Shown: one piece after another, positions 9,686 through 18,356 of the stretch
How positions within the stretch are numbered: position 1 is the stretch's first letter
How the letters are laid out: each line of letters opens with the position of its first letter
NCBI GenBank assembly: GCA_015065725.1
Contig: SVPV01000001.1
Coordinates: forward strand, 1-64,000
DNA length: 64,000 bases
Source: Oscillospiraceae bacterium
GTDB taxonomy: Bacteria; Bacillota; Clostridia; Oscillospirales; Acutalibacteraceae
Direction of reading: 5' to 3'
Translations under genes and position numbers: made by a program
Notes under the pieces: generated by a model
What the model saw: only the letters and a program-made list of their open reading frames with translations
Told to the model about the DNA's origin: nothing
The model's database searches: none

Positions 9686-10216
9686 CTATATCTTAAATAT
9701 TCTTTGTATTTTTGGATGTAATTTTATTAAATAAAAAGTTGCCATACGTGAAACGCAGATATCATAAAGCACGAATACAAAATTTGCGGCTACTAAAAGA
9801 ATAAAGTTGCCGTATTTACCTAACACACCTAAATCATCCGAGTTCATTCCTAAAACATTTGAAAAAACGGTGTAAACCAAAATAATTACCGCATTAAAGC
9901 AAATAGCTTTTATTAACCATTCTAAAACAGGGTTTTTAAGTTTTTCTATAATAGCCTTTAAAATTGGATAATATCCTAAAAAACTTATATATAAAAGCTT
10001 TGCTTCAACTTCGCCTGTAAAAAAGAGTATTAAAGCCGAGGAAGTATAGGTAAGTATTGCCCATTTCATATTAATTTCTATAAGCACTACCATAACGCAA
10101 AGTCCGGCTATCGCAGGCAGGGCATAGGTAAGATATGGGAAATACGCCATAAGGGTTATAACTACCGCTAATGCCGCCATAACGGCACAAAGGGTAAGCT
10201 TTGCATTGTTTTTCAT
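9686..10216 (-). CDS. Uncharacterised membrane protein, ECF S-component-like
   Basis: This 176-residue hydrophobic protein has five or six predicted membrane segments, starting with LCAVMAALAVVITLMAYFPY. The small size, N-terminal KLTLCAVMAAL pattern and short loops are reminiscent of substrate-binding S components of ECF transporters, but no substrate signature is visible. It stands alone, 15 bases after the J-domain gene on the same strand, and ends at the bidirectional terminator. Function is not assigned. Confidence 0.6.
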   Translation of the reverse strand: MKNNAKLTLCAVMAALAVVITLMAYFPYLTYALPAIAGLCVMVVLIEINMKWAILTYTSSALILFFTGEVEAKLLYISFLGYYPILKAIIEKLKNPVLEWLIKAICFNAVIILVYTVFSNVLGMNSDDLGVLGKYGNFILLVAANFVFVLYDICVSRMATFYLIKLHPKIQRIFKI

Positions 10217-10231
10217 GAGCCGACCTCTAAT

Positions 10232-10846
10232 TTAACAGCAAGGCACAAGGTCGCCGCCCATACACTCACAGCAACAGTCGGCACAAATAAGACTTTGACA
10301 GCAGTCACAACTGTTGCACGAGCCACCGCTACCGTAGCTACGGTAAGGATTGTACTGATTACCTGCTTGACGCTGTGCGTTTCTGTAGGCGGTCTGATAT
10401 TCCGGATTGTTCGGGTTCATTCTGCAGGCGGTAGCAAAGCTTGTAAAGGCATTGTCAAACCAACCTCTTCTATAAAGCACAGTGCCGTTTAAGAAATACC
10501 ATTCAGCATCACGCATATGTGGCGGAACGCCGTCAAGCACCTCTTGTGCCTGTTCAAGCCTGTTTTGATTTATAAGTGAACGTACTTCAGGGAAAGACGA
10601 TGCAGCAGAGCTATTATACCCACCGCTATTTCTACCGCCCGATTTAGACTGACCGCCCTTACGCTCGTTCATAATAGCGTCGTAAGCTTCGTTAATTTCT
10701 TTCATCTTTTCGCCAGCTAAATCCGAAAGAGGATTGTCGGCATAATTGTCGGGATGGTATTTTCGTGCTAATTCACGGTAAGCATTTTTGATTGCTTCGT
10801 CGTCGGCATTTTTTGAAACGCCTAATACGGAATAGGGGTCTTTCAT
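10232..10846 (-). CDS. J-domain protein with Cys-rich tail
   Basis: The 204-residue protein begins with a J domain (residues 1-68) including the HPD motif in [13 protein letters not shown], the site that stimulates DnaK ATPase. A Gly/Ser-rich linker follows. The middle shows a TPR-like stretch (about 90-160: [30 protein letters not shown]). The last 35 residues contain eleven cysteines in CxxC and CCxC arrangements, possibly metal-binding or a membrane-proximal lipidation cluster. It lacks the DnaJ zinc and C-terminal substrate domains, so it is not canonical DnaJ. The start was moved 11 codons into the listed ORF because AAGGAG precedes that ATG. Confidence 0.85.
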   Translation of the reverse strand: MKDPYSVLGVSKNADDEAIKNAYRELARKYHPDNYADNPLSDLAGEKMKEINEAYDAIMNERKGGQSKSGGRNSGGYNSSAASSFPEVRSLINQNRLEQAQEVLDGVPPHMRDAEWYFLNGTVLYRRGWFDNAFTSFATACRMNPNNPEYQTAYRNAQRQAGNQYNPYRSYGSGGSCNSCDCCQSLICADCCCECMGGDLVPCC

Positions 10847-10873
10847 TTGTTTAACTCCTTTTTTAGCCAAAAC

Positions 10874-11129
10874 ATTCAAACTTAAATCAGATTTTGAAGC
10901 AAGTATTTTTTGCTTGGCATTGTTAAAATACTCGTAAATCCGTTAGGATTTACTGCGTTTTGTGCCTCGCCTAACAAAAAATACTTTACTTACAAAATTC
11001 TACGACCTTAAAGGAGAAGATTTTGAGTGATTTTTTGGTAAAGCGGAGCATATAAGGCTGTCGCCTATGTGCGACAATGAGCCGAAAAGCACCAAAAATC
11101 AGCCCTTTAAGGCTGGTTTAAGTTTGAAG
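10874..11129. repeat. 256-bp element with terminal inverted repeats (MITE-like)
   Basis: The ends TTCAAACTTAAATCAG and CTGGTTTAAGTTTGAA are imperfect inverted copies. Inside are nested hairpins: AAGTATTTTTTG...CAAAAAATACTT (10901-10919 with 10964-10986) around GTAAATCC-gtta-GGATTTAC (10934-10953). A second block has CCTTAAAGG...CCTTTAAGG and GATTTTTTGGT...ACCAAAAATC around GTCGC-ctatgt-GCGAC (11060-11075). No coding frame is seen. The right end reaches into the 3' end of the neighbouring gene. A non-autonomous mobile repeat or a structured RNA are the two readings. Confidence 0.6.
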
Positions 11130-11960
11130 GCTTTGGCGAAAGGTCTCCTCAAGACCTAAATAAATAATATTACCTAAAATAGATTTGTGTTTTTTTATAT
11201 CCAAAAGTTCAAAGGCACGTGCAGCCTCGTTAATGCAAAAATAAAGTTGCGGTTCAATATGCTCCTTTATATGCTGCTTGTTGTCAACCTCAAACGGAAC
11301 TACAATCGGATTATAGCGTAGCTTTTTGTTGTCATCTTCAAGGTCGCAGGCGGCATCAAGAAGATAAATATACCTGCCGATACAGTAGCCAAGTCGCTCA
11401 AGAATTCGCTTTTGGGTTGTATCATCACTTAAAAGCTGTAAGAGCCTTGATAGCATTTTACCGCTGGGATCCGCCGCTTTGTCAATGTTAAAGCAACCCT
11501 CACTCTCAATTACGCTTTGCTCGGCTATATATTCTTCTATAATACTTTCAATTTCGGGGTAAAGCCTTGCGGCTTTTTTTCTTGCTCCCGAAAAAATGGG
11601 TTTTAGACATAAATATCCAAGCCGTTTAATGCCTTTTTCGTCGTCAATATTATCCTTGATTTTGTAGTAAAGCATAATCATCGCGGCGGCGGCAGGTAAA
11701 TCGCAAATATCGTCATTTTTACAATAATTGCATTTTTTCAAAGGATTAAAAGTGCAACGCTTTTGAACAAATCCGTCACAACCGTCACTTAGTGACATTT
11801 GAAGTAATGCTAAAAATGTAAAATCATAGCTTAGTGTCAAACGGGAAAGTATACCATAGTTTTTGCCAAGTCTGCGGCAAAGCGAACAGTAAACAGCCTT
11901 ATATAACTCATATTCCCGAACTTTAAGTTCAGGCTTTGCTATTTTGATATAGCCAAACAT
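11118..11960 (-). CDS. DUF5685 family protein
   Basis: The 280-residue protein begins MFGYIKIAKPELKVREYELYKAVYCSLC, the characteristic start of DUF5685 proteins of Clostridia, whose function is unknown. Cysteine groups YCSLC and CNYCKNDDIC suggest a metal or FeS site. The rest is helical (DAACDLEDDNKKLRYNP) and loosely recalls all-alpha prenyl-synthase-like folds. The stop codon lies within the right arm of the inverted-repeat element, so the C-terminus may have been altered by an insertion. There is no operon partner; uvrA is upstream on the same strand. Confidence 0.75.
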   Translation of the reverse strand: MFGYIKIAKPELKVREYELYKAVYCSLCRRLGKNYGILSRLTLSYDFTFLALLQMSLSDGCDGFVQKRCTFNPLKKCNYCKNDDICDLPAAAAMIMLYYKIKDNIDDEKGIKRLGYLCLKPIFSGARKKAARLYPEIESIIEEYIAEQSVIESEGCFNIDKAADPSGKMLSRLLQLLSDDTTQKRILERLGYCIGRYIYLLDAACDLEDDNKKLRYNPIVVPFEVDNKQHIKEHIEPQLYFCINEAARAFELLDIKKHKSILGNIIYLGLEETFRQSLQT

Positions 11961-12030
11961 AAGACCTCACCCCCACTATACTATATAATACTACCAACAA
12001 ATTTAATATTGGTGAATAATGTGTGAATTT

Positions 12031-12061
12031 TAGTGTAACAGGTTCAAGTCCTGTCACACTA
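12031..12061 (+). other. tRNA acceptor/T-arm minihelix-like hairpin at the uvrA stop
   Basis: TAGTGTA-ACAGG-TTCAAGT-CCTGT-CACACTA has a seven-base acceptor-like stem (one A/C mismatch), a perfect five-bp T-stem and a canonical T-loop TTCAAGT. It looks like a tRNA lacking its D and anticodon arms. On the minus strand it begins at the uvrA stop codon, so it may simply act as a 3' hairpin. No CCA follows. Confidence 0.4.
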
Positions 12062-14896
12062 AAGCATCTTTTTAAGGAACTGACCTGTGTAGGATTCCTT
12101 GCATTTTGCTACTTCTTCGGGTGTGCCACACGCTACTACAGTGCCGCCCTTGTTACCGCCCTCGGGACCTAAATCTATTATATGGTCGGCGGTTTTTATA
12201 ACGTCAAGATTATGCTCAATTACAACCACCGTGTTGCCGCTATCTACAAATTGATGAAGTACCTCTATTAGTTTATGAACATCGGCGGTGTGTAGTCCCG
12301 TTGTAGGCTCGTCAAGAATATAAATGGTCTTGCCTGTGCTGCGTTTTGAAAGCTCTGTTGCAAGCTTTACACGCTGTGCCTCACCGCCCGAAAGGGTAGT
12401 AGCAGGCTGACCAATTTTAATGTAACCGAGTCCCACATCATAAAGGGTTTTAAGCTTGCGGTAGATTTTTGGTATACTCTCAAAGAATTTCATTCCCTCT
12501 TCTACCGTCATTTCAAGCACATCATAAATATTTTTGCCTTTATAGTAAACATTAAGGGTTTCCTTGTTGTAGCGTGTGCCGCCGCAAACCTCACATGGCA
12601 CATAAATGTCGGGCAAAAAGTGCATTTCTATCTTTAAAATACCGTCGCCTTGGCATGCTTCGCATCTGCCGCCCTTAACGTTAAAGGAAAATCTGCCGGC
12701 CGAGTAGCCTTTGGTTTTAGCATCCTTTGTAGAGGCAAAAAGTTCGCGGATATCCCCGAAAACACCTGTATAGGTTGCAGGGTTTGAGCGGGGTGTTCTG
12801 CCTATAGGTGACTGATTAATATCAATTACCTTGTCAAGATGCTCAATGCCCTCAATAGATTTATATTTGCCTGCTATGGTTTTAGCACGGTTAAGCTTGT
12901 TGGCTAAAACCTTGTATAAAATATCGTTTACAAGCGAGGATTTACCGCTGCCAGAAACACCTGTAATGCAAACGAATTTTCCTAGAGGCAACTCAACATT
13001 AAGATTTTTAAGGTTGTTTTCACTAGCACCCAAAATTTTAATCTGGTGTCCGTTGCCGTCACGTCTGTTTTTAGGTACAGGGATTTTCTTTCTGCCTGTT
13101 AAATAATCGGAGGTTATTGATTCCTCGCAGTTTTTAAGCTCGTCAACGGTGCCGCTAAATACCACATTACCGCCGTGAATTCCCGCACCCTTGCCTATAT
13201 CTACAATGTAATCGGCGGCACGCATAGTGTCCTCATCGTGTTCAACTACAATAAGTGTGTTTCCTAGGTCACGTAGCTTTTTAAGGGTTTCTAGTAAACG
13301 TTCATTATCACGCTGATGAAGTCCAATACTTGGCTCGTCAAGAATATAAAGCACGCCCATAAGCGAAGAGCCTATTTGTGTGGCTAGGCGTATACGCTGG
13401 CTCTCACCACCTGACAGTGTTCCCGATGAACGCGAAAGGGATAAATAGTCAAGTCCCACGCTTTGTAAAAAGGAAAGTCGTTCACGAATTTCCTTTAAAA
13501 TCGGCTTTGCAATCATACTGTCACGCTCAGAAAAGGTGAGTGTATCTAAAAATGCAAGCTCGTCGGTTACCGATAAATCGCAGAATTCAATTATATTTTT
13601 GTCGCCTATAGTCACAGCAAGATATTCGGGCTTTAGGCGGTTTCCCTTACAGTCAGGGCAGGCACTTTCGGTCATAAGAGCCTCGATTTCCTCACGCGAA
13701 TAGTTGCTTGTAGTGGTTTTATAACGACGCTCTAAATTATTTATAATTCCCTCAAATGCCGCATAATGCACACCGCCGCCAAGTGTGGAGGTGCGAACTA
13801 GTTTTAATTTTTCATCACCGCTGCCGTAGAAAATAACCTCTTTTGCCTCGTCGGGTATATCCTTAAAGGGTGTGTTTATATCAAAACCGTATTTTTCGGC
13901 AATAGCGTTATAGTACATAGTTGCAATAGCACCGGCATCGGGATTAAACCAACTGTTTACACCCCAACCCGACGCCTTAATGGCACCGTCTATAAGGGAC
14001 TTTTCTTCATCATGGATAATAAGTCTTGGGTCTACCTTCATAAAAATTCCAAGACCTGTACAGGTTGGGCAGGCACCGAACGGATTATTAAACGAAAACA
14101 TAGTAGGGGTAAGCTCGGGTATGCTTATACCATGCTCGTCACAAGCATAGCTTTGTGAAAACTGTAATTCCTCGCCGTCTTGCACTGCAATGGCTACAAG
14201 TCCGCCAGAAAGACCGACGGCGGTTTCAATACTATCGTTAAGACGGCTTCTTATACCGTCCTTTATAACAAGACGGTCTACTACAACTTCAATAAAGTGT
14301 TTTTTGTTCTTTTCTAGCTTTATTTCTTCCGAAAGGTCGTATATGTTGCCGTCAATACGTACACGTACATATCCCGATTTTCTAGCACCTTCTAGCTCTT
14401 TTACATGCTCACCCTTTCTTCCCTTTACAATGGGGGCTAATACCTGAATTTTGCTACCCTCTGGAAGTTTTATTACGGTGTCAACAATTTGGTCGGTGGT
14501 TTGTTGCTTTATAACCTTGCCGCAAATAGGGCAGTGCGGTGTGCCGACACGTGCATACAAAAGACGTAAATAGTCGTATATTTCGGTAACTGTGCCTACT
14601 GTTGAACGCGGATTTTTAGAGGTGGTTTTTTGGTCTATGGATATAGCGGGAGAAAGCCCATCTATGCTTTCAACATTGGGCTTTTCCATCTGACCTAAAA
14701 ACTGACGTGCATAGGAGGAGAGTGATTCTACATACCTGCGTTGACCTTCGGCATAGATGGTATCAAACGCCAAAGAGGATTTACCGCTGCCCGAAAGTCC
14801 CGTAAAAACAACAAGCTTATCACGTGGGATTTCAAGGTCAACATTTTTTAAATTATGCTCACAAGCACCTTTTATAATAATTTTGTCACTTGCCAA
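12059..14896 (-). CDS. uvrA: UvrABC excinuclease subunit A
   Basis: This 945-residue damage sensor of nucleotide excision repair is an ABC-type ATPase dimer that loads UvrB. It has two Walker A motifs ([14 protein letters not shown] near residue 35 and [13 protein letters not shown] near residue 645) and two ABC signature motifs ([24 protein letters not shown]). Zinc-binding CxxC groups are visible ([33 protein letters not shown]). The length is full. It starts two bases after uvrB ends, so uvrB-uvrA is one operon. Confidence 0.98.
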   Translation of the reverse strand: MASDKIIIKGACEHNLKNVDLEIPRDKLVVFTGLSGSGKSSLAFDTIYAEGQRRYVESLSSYARQFLGQMEKPNVESIDGLSPAISIDQKTTSKNPRSTVGTVTEIYDYLRLLYARVGTPHCPICGKVIKQQTTDQIVDTVIKLPEGSKIQVLAPIVKGRKGEHVKELEGARKSGYVRVRIDGNIYDLSEEIKLEKNKKHFIEVVVDRLVIKDGIRSRLNDSIETAVGLSGGLVAIAVQDGEELQFSQSYACDEHGISIPELTPTMFSFNNPFGACPTCTGLGIFMKVDPRLIIHDEEKSLIDGAIKASGWGVNSWFNPDAGAIATMYYNAIAEKYGFDINTPFKDIPDEAKEVIFYGSGDEKLKLVRTSTLGGGVHYAAFEGIINNLERRYKTTTSNYSREEIEALMTESACPDCKGNRLKPEYLAVTIGDKNIIEFCDLSVTDELAFLDTLTFSERDSMIAKPILKEIRERLSFLQSVGLDYLSLSRSSGTLSGGESQRIRLATQIGSSLMGVLYILDEPSIGLHQRDNERLLETLKKLRDLGNTLIVVEHDEDTMRAADYIVDIGKGAGIHGGNVVFSGTVDELKNCEESITSDYLTGRKKIPVPKNRRDGNGHQIKILGASENNLKNLNVELPLGKFVCITGVSGSGKSSLVNDILYKVLANKLNRAKTIAGKYKSIEGIEHLDKVIDINQSPIGRTPRSNPATYTGVFGDIRELFASTKDAKTKGYSAGRFSFNVKGGRCEACQGDGILKIEMHFLPDIYVPCEVCGGTRYNKETLNVYYKGKNIYDVLEMTVEEGMKFFESIPKIYRKLKTLYDVGLGYIKIGQPATTLSGGEAQRVKLATELSKRSTGKTIYILDEPTTGLHTADVHKLIEVLHQFVDSGNTVVVIEHNLDVIKTADHIIDLGPEGGNKGGTVVACGTPEEVAKCKESYTGQFLKKML

Positions 14897-14898
14897 GG

Positions 14899-16863
14899 TT
14901 ATGCCTCCTTGCCGTCACGAAGACGCGTAATTTTATCTCTAATAGTAGCAGCCAACTCAAATTCAAGCATTTTAGCCGCCTGCTTCATTTCATGTGTAAG
15001 CCGCTTGATTTCAGCTTCACGCTCTGGCCTTGACATCTTTTTATAAGATTTTTCGCTAGTTGCTTTAGTACCTATTTGTATGATGTCACTAACGCCCTTA
15101 ATTATAGTTTTAGGCGTAATGCCGTTTTGCTCGTTATAAGCGTTTTGGATTTCTCGGCGGCGAAGTGTCTCGCTTATTGCCCTTTCCATAGAGGGTGTCA
15201 CACTGTCGGCGTACATAATAACCTCGCCGTTTGCATTACGTGCGGCACGGCCTATTGTTTGTATAAGTGAGGTTTCGCTTCTAAGAAAGCCCTCTTTGTC
15301 GGCATCTAGAATAGCTACTAGTGAAACCTCAGGTATGTCAAGTCCCTCGCGTAAAAGGTTTATGCCCACAAGCACATCGAACTCACCAAGGCGTAAATCT
15401 CTTATGATTTCCATACGTTCAATGGTGTCAATATCGTAGTGCATATATTTAACCTTAATGTCTAGATTTTCAAGATACTCGGTTAAATCCTCTGCCATTT
15501 TTTTAGTAAGAGTAGTTATTAGTACTCGCTCTTTCCTTTGCGTGCGTAGGTTTATTTCACTTACAAGGTCGTCAATTTGGTTTTCGGACGGTTTGACGGT
15601 CACAATAGGGTCTAAAAGTCCCGTAGGACGTATTATCTGCTCTACAATTTGTGCCGATTTTTCTTTTTCAAGCTCACCAGGGGTTGCAGAAACAAAAACC
15701 ACTTGATTTATATGACTGTAAAATTCGTCAAAATTGAGCGGTCGGTTATCAAAGGCGGAGGGCAGACGGAAACCGTATTCTACAAGATTTTCTTTTCTTG
15801 CCCTGTCACCGCCGTACATACCCCTAACCTGAGGTAGCGTTACGTGTGACTCGTCCACAAACAGTAAAAAATCGTCGGGGAAATAGTCAAGCAGGGTAGA
15901 GGGTGTACTGCCTTTTGGACGTCTTGCCATAACCCGTGAATAGTTTTCAATGCCCTTGCAGGTGCCGATTTCTCGTAGCATTTCAATATCGTATTCGGTA
16001 CGTTGGCGTATACGCTGTGCCTCAATTAGTTTGCCGTTTTCTGTGAAAAACTCCACACGCTCTTCCATTTCATCTTTAATTTCAGCAAGGGCTTCCTCTA
16101 GCTTGTCCTGTGGTACAATGTAGTGAGAGGCAGGATAGATTGCGGTGTGCGAAAGCATAGCCTTTACTTCGCCGGTTAGGGTGTTTATTTCGCAAATACG
16201 GTCAACCTCGTCACCGAAAAACTCAATTCGTAAAGCATTTTCGTAGGAATATGCAGGGTAAACCTCAACCGTATCACCGCGTACACGGAATTTGTTTCTA
16301 ACAAAGTTAATGTCGTTACGCTCGTACTGTAAATCAACAAGCTTTCTGATTAAATCGTCGCGGTTTTTCTCCATTCCAACGCGAAGTGAGATTACCATAT
16401 TTCTGTAATCAATAGGGTTACCAAGTGAATATATGCAGGAAACCGAGGCTACAATTATTACGTCACGCCTTTCGGATAATGCACAGGTCGCACTGTGGCG
16501 TAGTTTGTCTATTTCGTCATTTATAGCCGAGTCTTTTTCAATATATGTGTCAGTACCAGGTATATACGCCTCGGGTTGATAGTAGTCGTAGTAGGATACA
16601 AAATACTCCACCGCATTCTCGGGGAAAAATTCCTTGAACTCGGTACAAAGCTGTGCGGCAAGAGTTTTGTTGTGGGCAAGAACGAGTGTTGGACGGTTAA
16701 CCTTTTCAATAATGTTCGCCATTGTAAAGGTTTTACCCGAGCCTGTTACACCAAGGAGTACCTGTTCTTTATCGCCGCGTTTAAGTCCCTCAACTAACTG
16801 CTCAATAGCTTGCGGTTGGTCACCCGTAGGACTATAATTTGAATGTAATATAAACTTGTCCAC
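14899..16863 (-). CDS. uvrB: UvrABC excinuclease subunit B
   Basis: The 654-residue helicase-like protein verifies damage and recruits UvrC. The P-loop [11 protein letters not shown] is at residues 38-48. The beta-hairpin that clamps DNA is visible as [12 protein letters not shown] near residue 95. The Walker B region [13 protein letters not shown], helicase motif [10 protein letters not shown] and the C-terminal UVR domain ([20 protein letters not shown]) follow in order. It is first in the uvrB-uvrA operon and has its own promoter with a palindrome over the -35 region. Confidence 0.98.
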   Translation of the reverse strand: MDKFILHSNYSPTGDQPQAIEQLVEGLKRGDKEQVLLGVTGSGKTFTMANIIEKVNRPTLVLAHNKTLAAQLCTEFKEFFPENAVEYFVSYYDYYQPEAYIPGTDTYIEKDSAINDEIDKLRHSATCALSERRDVIIVASVSCIYSLGNPIDYRNMVISLRVGMEKNRDDLIRKLVDLQYERNDINFVRNKFRVRGDTVEVYPAYSYENALRIEFFGDEVDRICEINTLTGEVKAMLSHTAIYPASHYIVPQDKLEEALAEIKDEMEERVEFFTENGKLIEAQRIRQRTEYDIEMLREIGTCKGIENYSRVMARRPKGSTPSTLLDYFPDDFLLFVDESHVTLPQVRGMYGGDRARKENLVEYGFRLPSAFDNRPLNFDEFYSHINQVVFVSATPGELEKEKSAQIVEQIIRPTGLLDPIVTVKPSENQIDDLVSEINLRTQRKERVLITTLTKKMAEDLTEYLENLDIKVKYMHYDIDTIERMEIIRDLRLGEFDVLVGINLLREGLDIPEVSLVAILDADKEGFLRSETSLIQTIGRAARNANGEVIMYADSVTPSMERAISETLRRREIQNAYNEQNGITPKTIIKGVSDIIQIGTKATSEKSYKKMSRPEREAEIKRLTHEMKQAAKMLEFELAATIRDKITRLRDGKEA

Positions 16864-16898
16864 TCATCTCACCTCACAAAACACGTTTTCTTAAAATT

Positions 16899-16934
16899 AT
16901 TATACCACAAAAAACATTTATGTAAATGTTTTTT
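16899..16934 (-). promoter_or_regulatory. uvrB promoter with palindrome across -35
   Basis: On the minus strand TTTACA and an extended TGG-TATAAT are 16 bases apart. A perfect inverted repeat with arms AAAAAACATTTA and TAAATGTTTTTT (16909-16934) covers the -35 element and most of the spacer. It does not match the Firmicutes LexA box GAAC-N4-GTTC. Confidence 0.6.
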
Positions 16935-16974
16935 GTATTGAATGTAGTTTGTATTATGCGTTCTTTTCATAAAA

Positions 16975-17023
16975 AAAAACGGACACAACATTTTGGGGTT
17001 TGCCTAATGTTGTATCCGTTTTT
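16975..17023. terminator. Terminator downstream of the RAYT gene
   Basis: Stem arms AAAAACGGACACAACATT and AATGTTGTATCCGTTTTT (one G-U pair) enclose a 13-base loop. A U-run on the minus strand fits termination of the transposase transcript. Flanking A/T runs allow use in both directions. Confidence 0.8.
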
Positions 17024-17034
17024 ATACATAATAA

Positions 17035-17526
17035 TTATTCGACGTAAAAACAATCCTCGTTCCATTTTTGTGGGTTTGTGTCAATATAGTTCCAAATTTT
17101 CAAATAGTCATTTTCCCCGCGAATTATATGGTCGTGGAATGAGCGTTGGAAAATTTTGTTTCCAATGTTGTTATAAACCATATTGATTTGTTTTGTAATA
17201 TTATATTTCAACCACCCAACTACATTAGCGATTGTAGGGGAGGGGTCACCCCTCCCGTTGTTATTAATGCTAAAAATTATATGTATATGATTTGGCATTA
17301 TAACAAATTTTTCCGTTTGTATATGTGGGTATTTTTTGTTGATATTTAAAATGTATTTTTCTGCAATTTTACCTTGCGGTGAGAGTTGCGGGAGGGGAAA
17401 CCCCTCCCCTACGATATCGGATAATATATTTTTGCGGTTATGCGTACATATCGTTACAAAATAATATCCGTTTTGGCTGTAATCAAAATTTTTGAGCCTT
17501 GTTGGTTTACGGATGGGTAATTCCAT
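17035..17526 (-). CDS. REP-associated tyrosine transposase (RAYT, Y1/HUH family)
   Basis: This 163-residue protein has the IS200/IS605-type Y1 fold: GYYFVTICTHNR at the start, the HUH metal motif in MPNHIHIIF (about residues 76-84), and the catalytic tyrosine region DYLKIWNYIDTNPQKW near the end. RAYTs are single-copy domesticated enzymes linked to REP palindromes rather than to insertion sequences. No IS ends are seen around it. Two palindromes with a GTAG tetranucleotide are embedded in frame in the gene (encoding VGEGFPLPQ and NGRGDPSP). An XRE gene precedes it by two bases. Confidence 0.88.
   Translation of the reverse strand: MELPIRKPTRLKNFDYSQNGYYFVTICTHNRKNILSDIVGEGFPLPQLSPQGKIAEKYILNINKKYPHIQTEKFVIMPNHIHIIFSINNNGRGDPSPTIANVVGWLKYNITKQINMVYNNIGNKIFQRSFHDHIIRGENDYLKIWNYIDTNPQKWNEDCFYVE
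17234..17256 (+). repeat. REP-like palindrome inside RAYT, forward copy
   Basis: GTAG followed by the perfect stem GGGAGGGG-TCA-CCCCTCCC. A GTAG tetranucleotide 5' of a GC-rich palindrome is the hallmark of REP sequences recognised by RAYT enzymes. It is translated as part of NNNGRGDPSPT in the transposase. Confidence 0.7.
17390..17412 (-). repeat. REP-like palindrome inside RAYT, inverted copy
   Basis: The same GTAG plus GGGAGGGG-TTT-CCCCTCCC unit, oriented opposite to the copy about 150 bases away. The pair thus forms a REP/iREP arrangement like a BIME. It is translated as VGEGFPLP. Confidence 0.7.
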
Positions 17527-17528
17527 TT

Positions 17529-17732
17529 TTATTCTATTGTAATTTCAAAAAGTTCGTTCGGTGTGCATTCAAGAAGCAAACAAATGGTTTCGATATTTTC
17601 ATATCTGATAGATTTCGTTTCATTATTTACCATCTTACTGAAATTTTGATAACTCATACCCAATTGTTTATACAACCAATATTTTGTATGACCTTTTTTC
17701 TCTAATAAATCTAACACTTTTAATTTAATCAT
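17529..17732 (-). CDS. XRE-family (Cro/C1) HTH regulator
   Basis: A 67-residue single-domain regulator. The helix-turn-helix reads TKYWLYKQLGMSYQNFSKMV, with the typical tail ENIETICLLLECTPNELFE. It ends two bases before the RAYT start and is probably co-transcribed with it. Its start codon lies in one arm of a 10-bp inverted repeat. A 28-bp perfect palindrome in the divergent promoter of the SLOG gene is a candidate operator. Confidence 0.88.
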   Translation of the reverse strand: MIKLKVLDLLEKKGHTKYWLYKQLGMSYQNFSKMVNNETKSIRYENIETICLLLECTPNELFEITIE

Positions 17733-17777
17733 AAGATACTTCCTCGTAACTTCTTTTTTAATTAGATAGTATCTTAT
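17731..17777. promoter_or_regulatory. 10-bp inverted repeat over the XRE start
   Basis: ATAAGATACT at 17731-17740 and AGTATCTTAT at 17768-17777 are perfect inverted copies 27 bases apart. One arm contains the XRE start codon and abuts its GAGGAAG site. It could be a bipartite operator or, in RNA, a stem hiding the start. Confidence 0.5.
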
Positions 17778-17785
17778 TTTTTCTC

Positions 17786-17823
17786 TTTACATATAGACTA
17801 ATACATTATATAATGTATTAGTC
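17786..17823 (+). promoter_or_regulatory. Promoter of the SLOG gene with 28-bp perfect palindrome
   Basis: TTTACA and TATAAT are 17 bases apart. A perfect 28-bp palindrome with half-site GACTAATACATTAT spans 17796-17823, covering the spacer, the -10 box and the transcription start. It is a strong operator candidate, probably for the divergent XRE protein (inference). Confidence 0.75.
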
Positions 17824-17847
17824 TGCTAAATATAAGAGGGTGATAAT

Positions 17848-18210
17848 ATGATTAAACGAGTTGTTATTGCAGGGTGTAGAAATTACAATAATTATGATGA
17901 GGCAAAAGAGTATATTGATTTTTGCATTTCTAATATCCGAAAGGAAAATGATATTATTATCGTTTCAGGGTGTGCTAGCGGTGCCGATAAAATAGGCGAA
18001 CGCTATGCCAAAGAAAACGGTTTTAAGGTCGAACAATATCCTGCCGATTGGGAAAAATACGGCAGAAGTGCAGGTCCTAAACGAAACAGGAAAATGGCAG
18101 AAGTTGCGGATTATGTAATCTGCTTTTGGGACGGGCAGAGCAGAGGTACAAGGTCAATGATTGAACATACGAAAATATGTAATAAGCCTATTAAAATAAA
18201 GATAATATGA
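17848..18210 (+). CDS. DUF2493 / YspA-like SLOG-domain protein
   Basis: A 120-residue Rossmann-like protein. The start KRVVIAGCRNYNN, the middle IIVSGCASGADKIGERYA and the later YPADWEKYGRSAGPKRN are the DUF2493/SLOG signature, related to nucleotide-binding DprA and LOG proteins. Members are common in phages and mobile regions, and SLOG proteins are proposed to sense or process nucleotide-derived ligands. Its ribosome site is AAGAGGGTG. It has its own palindromic promoter divergent from the XRE gene, which suggests control by that regulator. Confidence 0.85.
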   Translation: MIKRVVIAGCRNYNNYDEAKEYIDFCISNIRKENDIIIVSGCASGADKIGERYAKENGFKVEQYPADWEKYGRSAGPKRNRKMAEVADYVICFWDGQSRGTRSMIEHTKICNKPIKIKII

Positions 18211-18222
18211 GAGGGTTTTTAC

Positions 18223-18306
18223 GTGTGGTTATTTAATAAAGATAAACAGCTTTATAGATCTACACAAATGATATTTTTTTATTGTTTTAAGATATTTACT
18301 TTTTAG
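18223..18306 (+). CDS. Possible 27-aa ORF after the SLOG gene
   Basis: A GTG-started frame (MWLFNKDKQLYRSTQMIFF...) follows GAGAGGG at suitable spacing. It ends within the promoter of the next gene. It may be a remnant N-terminus or noncoding. Only the ribosome site supports it. Confidence 0.2.
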   Translation: MWLFNKDKQLYRSTQMIFFYCFKIFTF

Positions 18307-18323
18307 ATTTGCTGTGGTATAAT
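18295..18323 (+). promoter_or_regulatory. Promoter of the MBL-fold gene
   Basis: TTTACT, a 17-base spacer and TATAAT with an extended TGG. The predicted transcription start lies near 18330, downstream of the ORF-track start, which supports the later ATG at 18357. Confidence 0.75.
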
Positions 18324-18356
18324 GCTTGTAAAAATATTACATTTGGAGGAATTAAA

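Noticed and set aside
16870-16895. LexA box near uvrB (GAAA-ACGT-GTTT)
   Set aside because: Only six of eight core positions match GAAC-N4-GTTC; both outer C positions are lost on one or the other side.
18309-18356. Upstream start for the MBL gene as listed in the ORF track
   Set aside because: It overlaps the -10 box of the promoter, so it would not be in the transcript.
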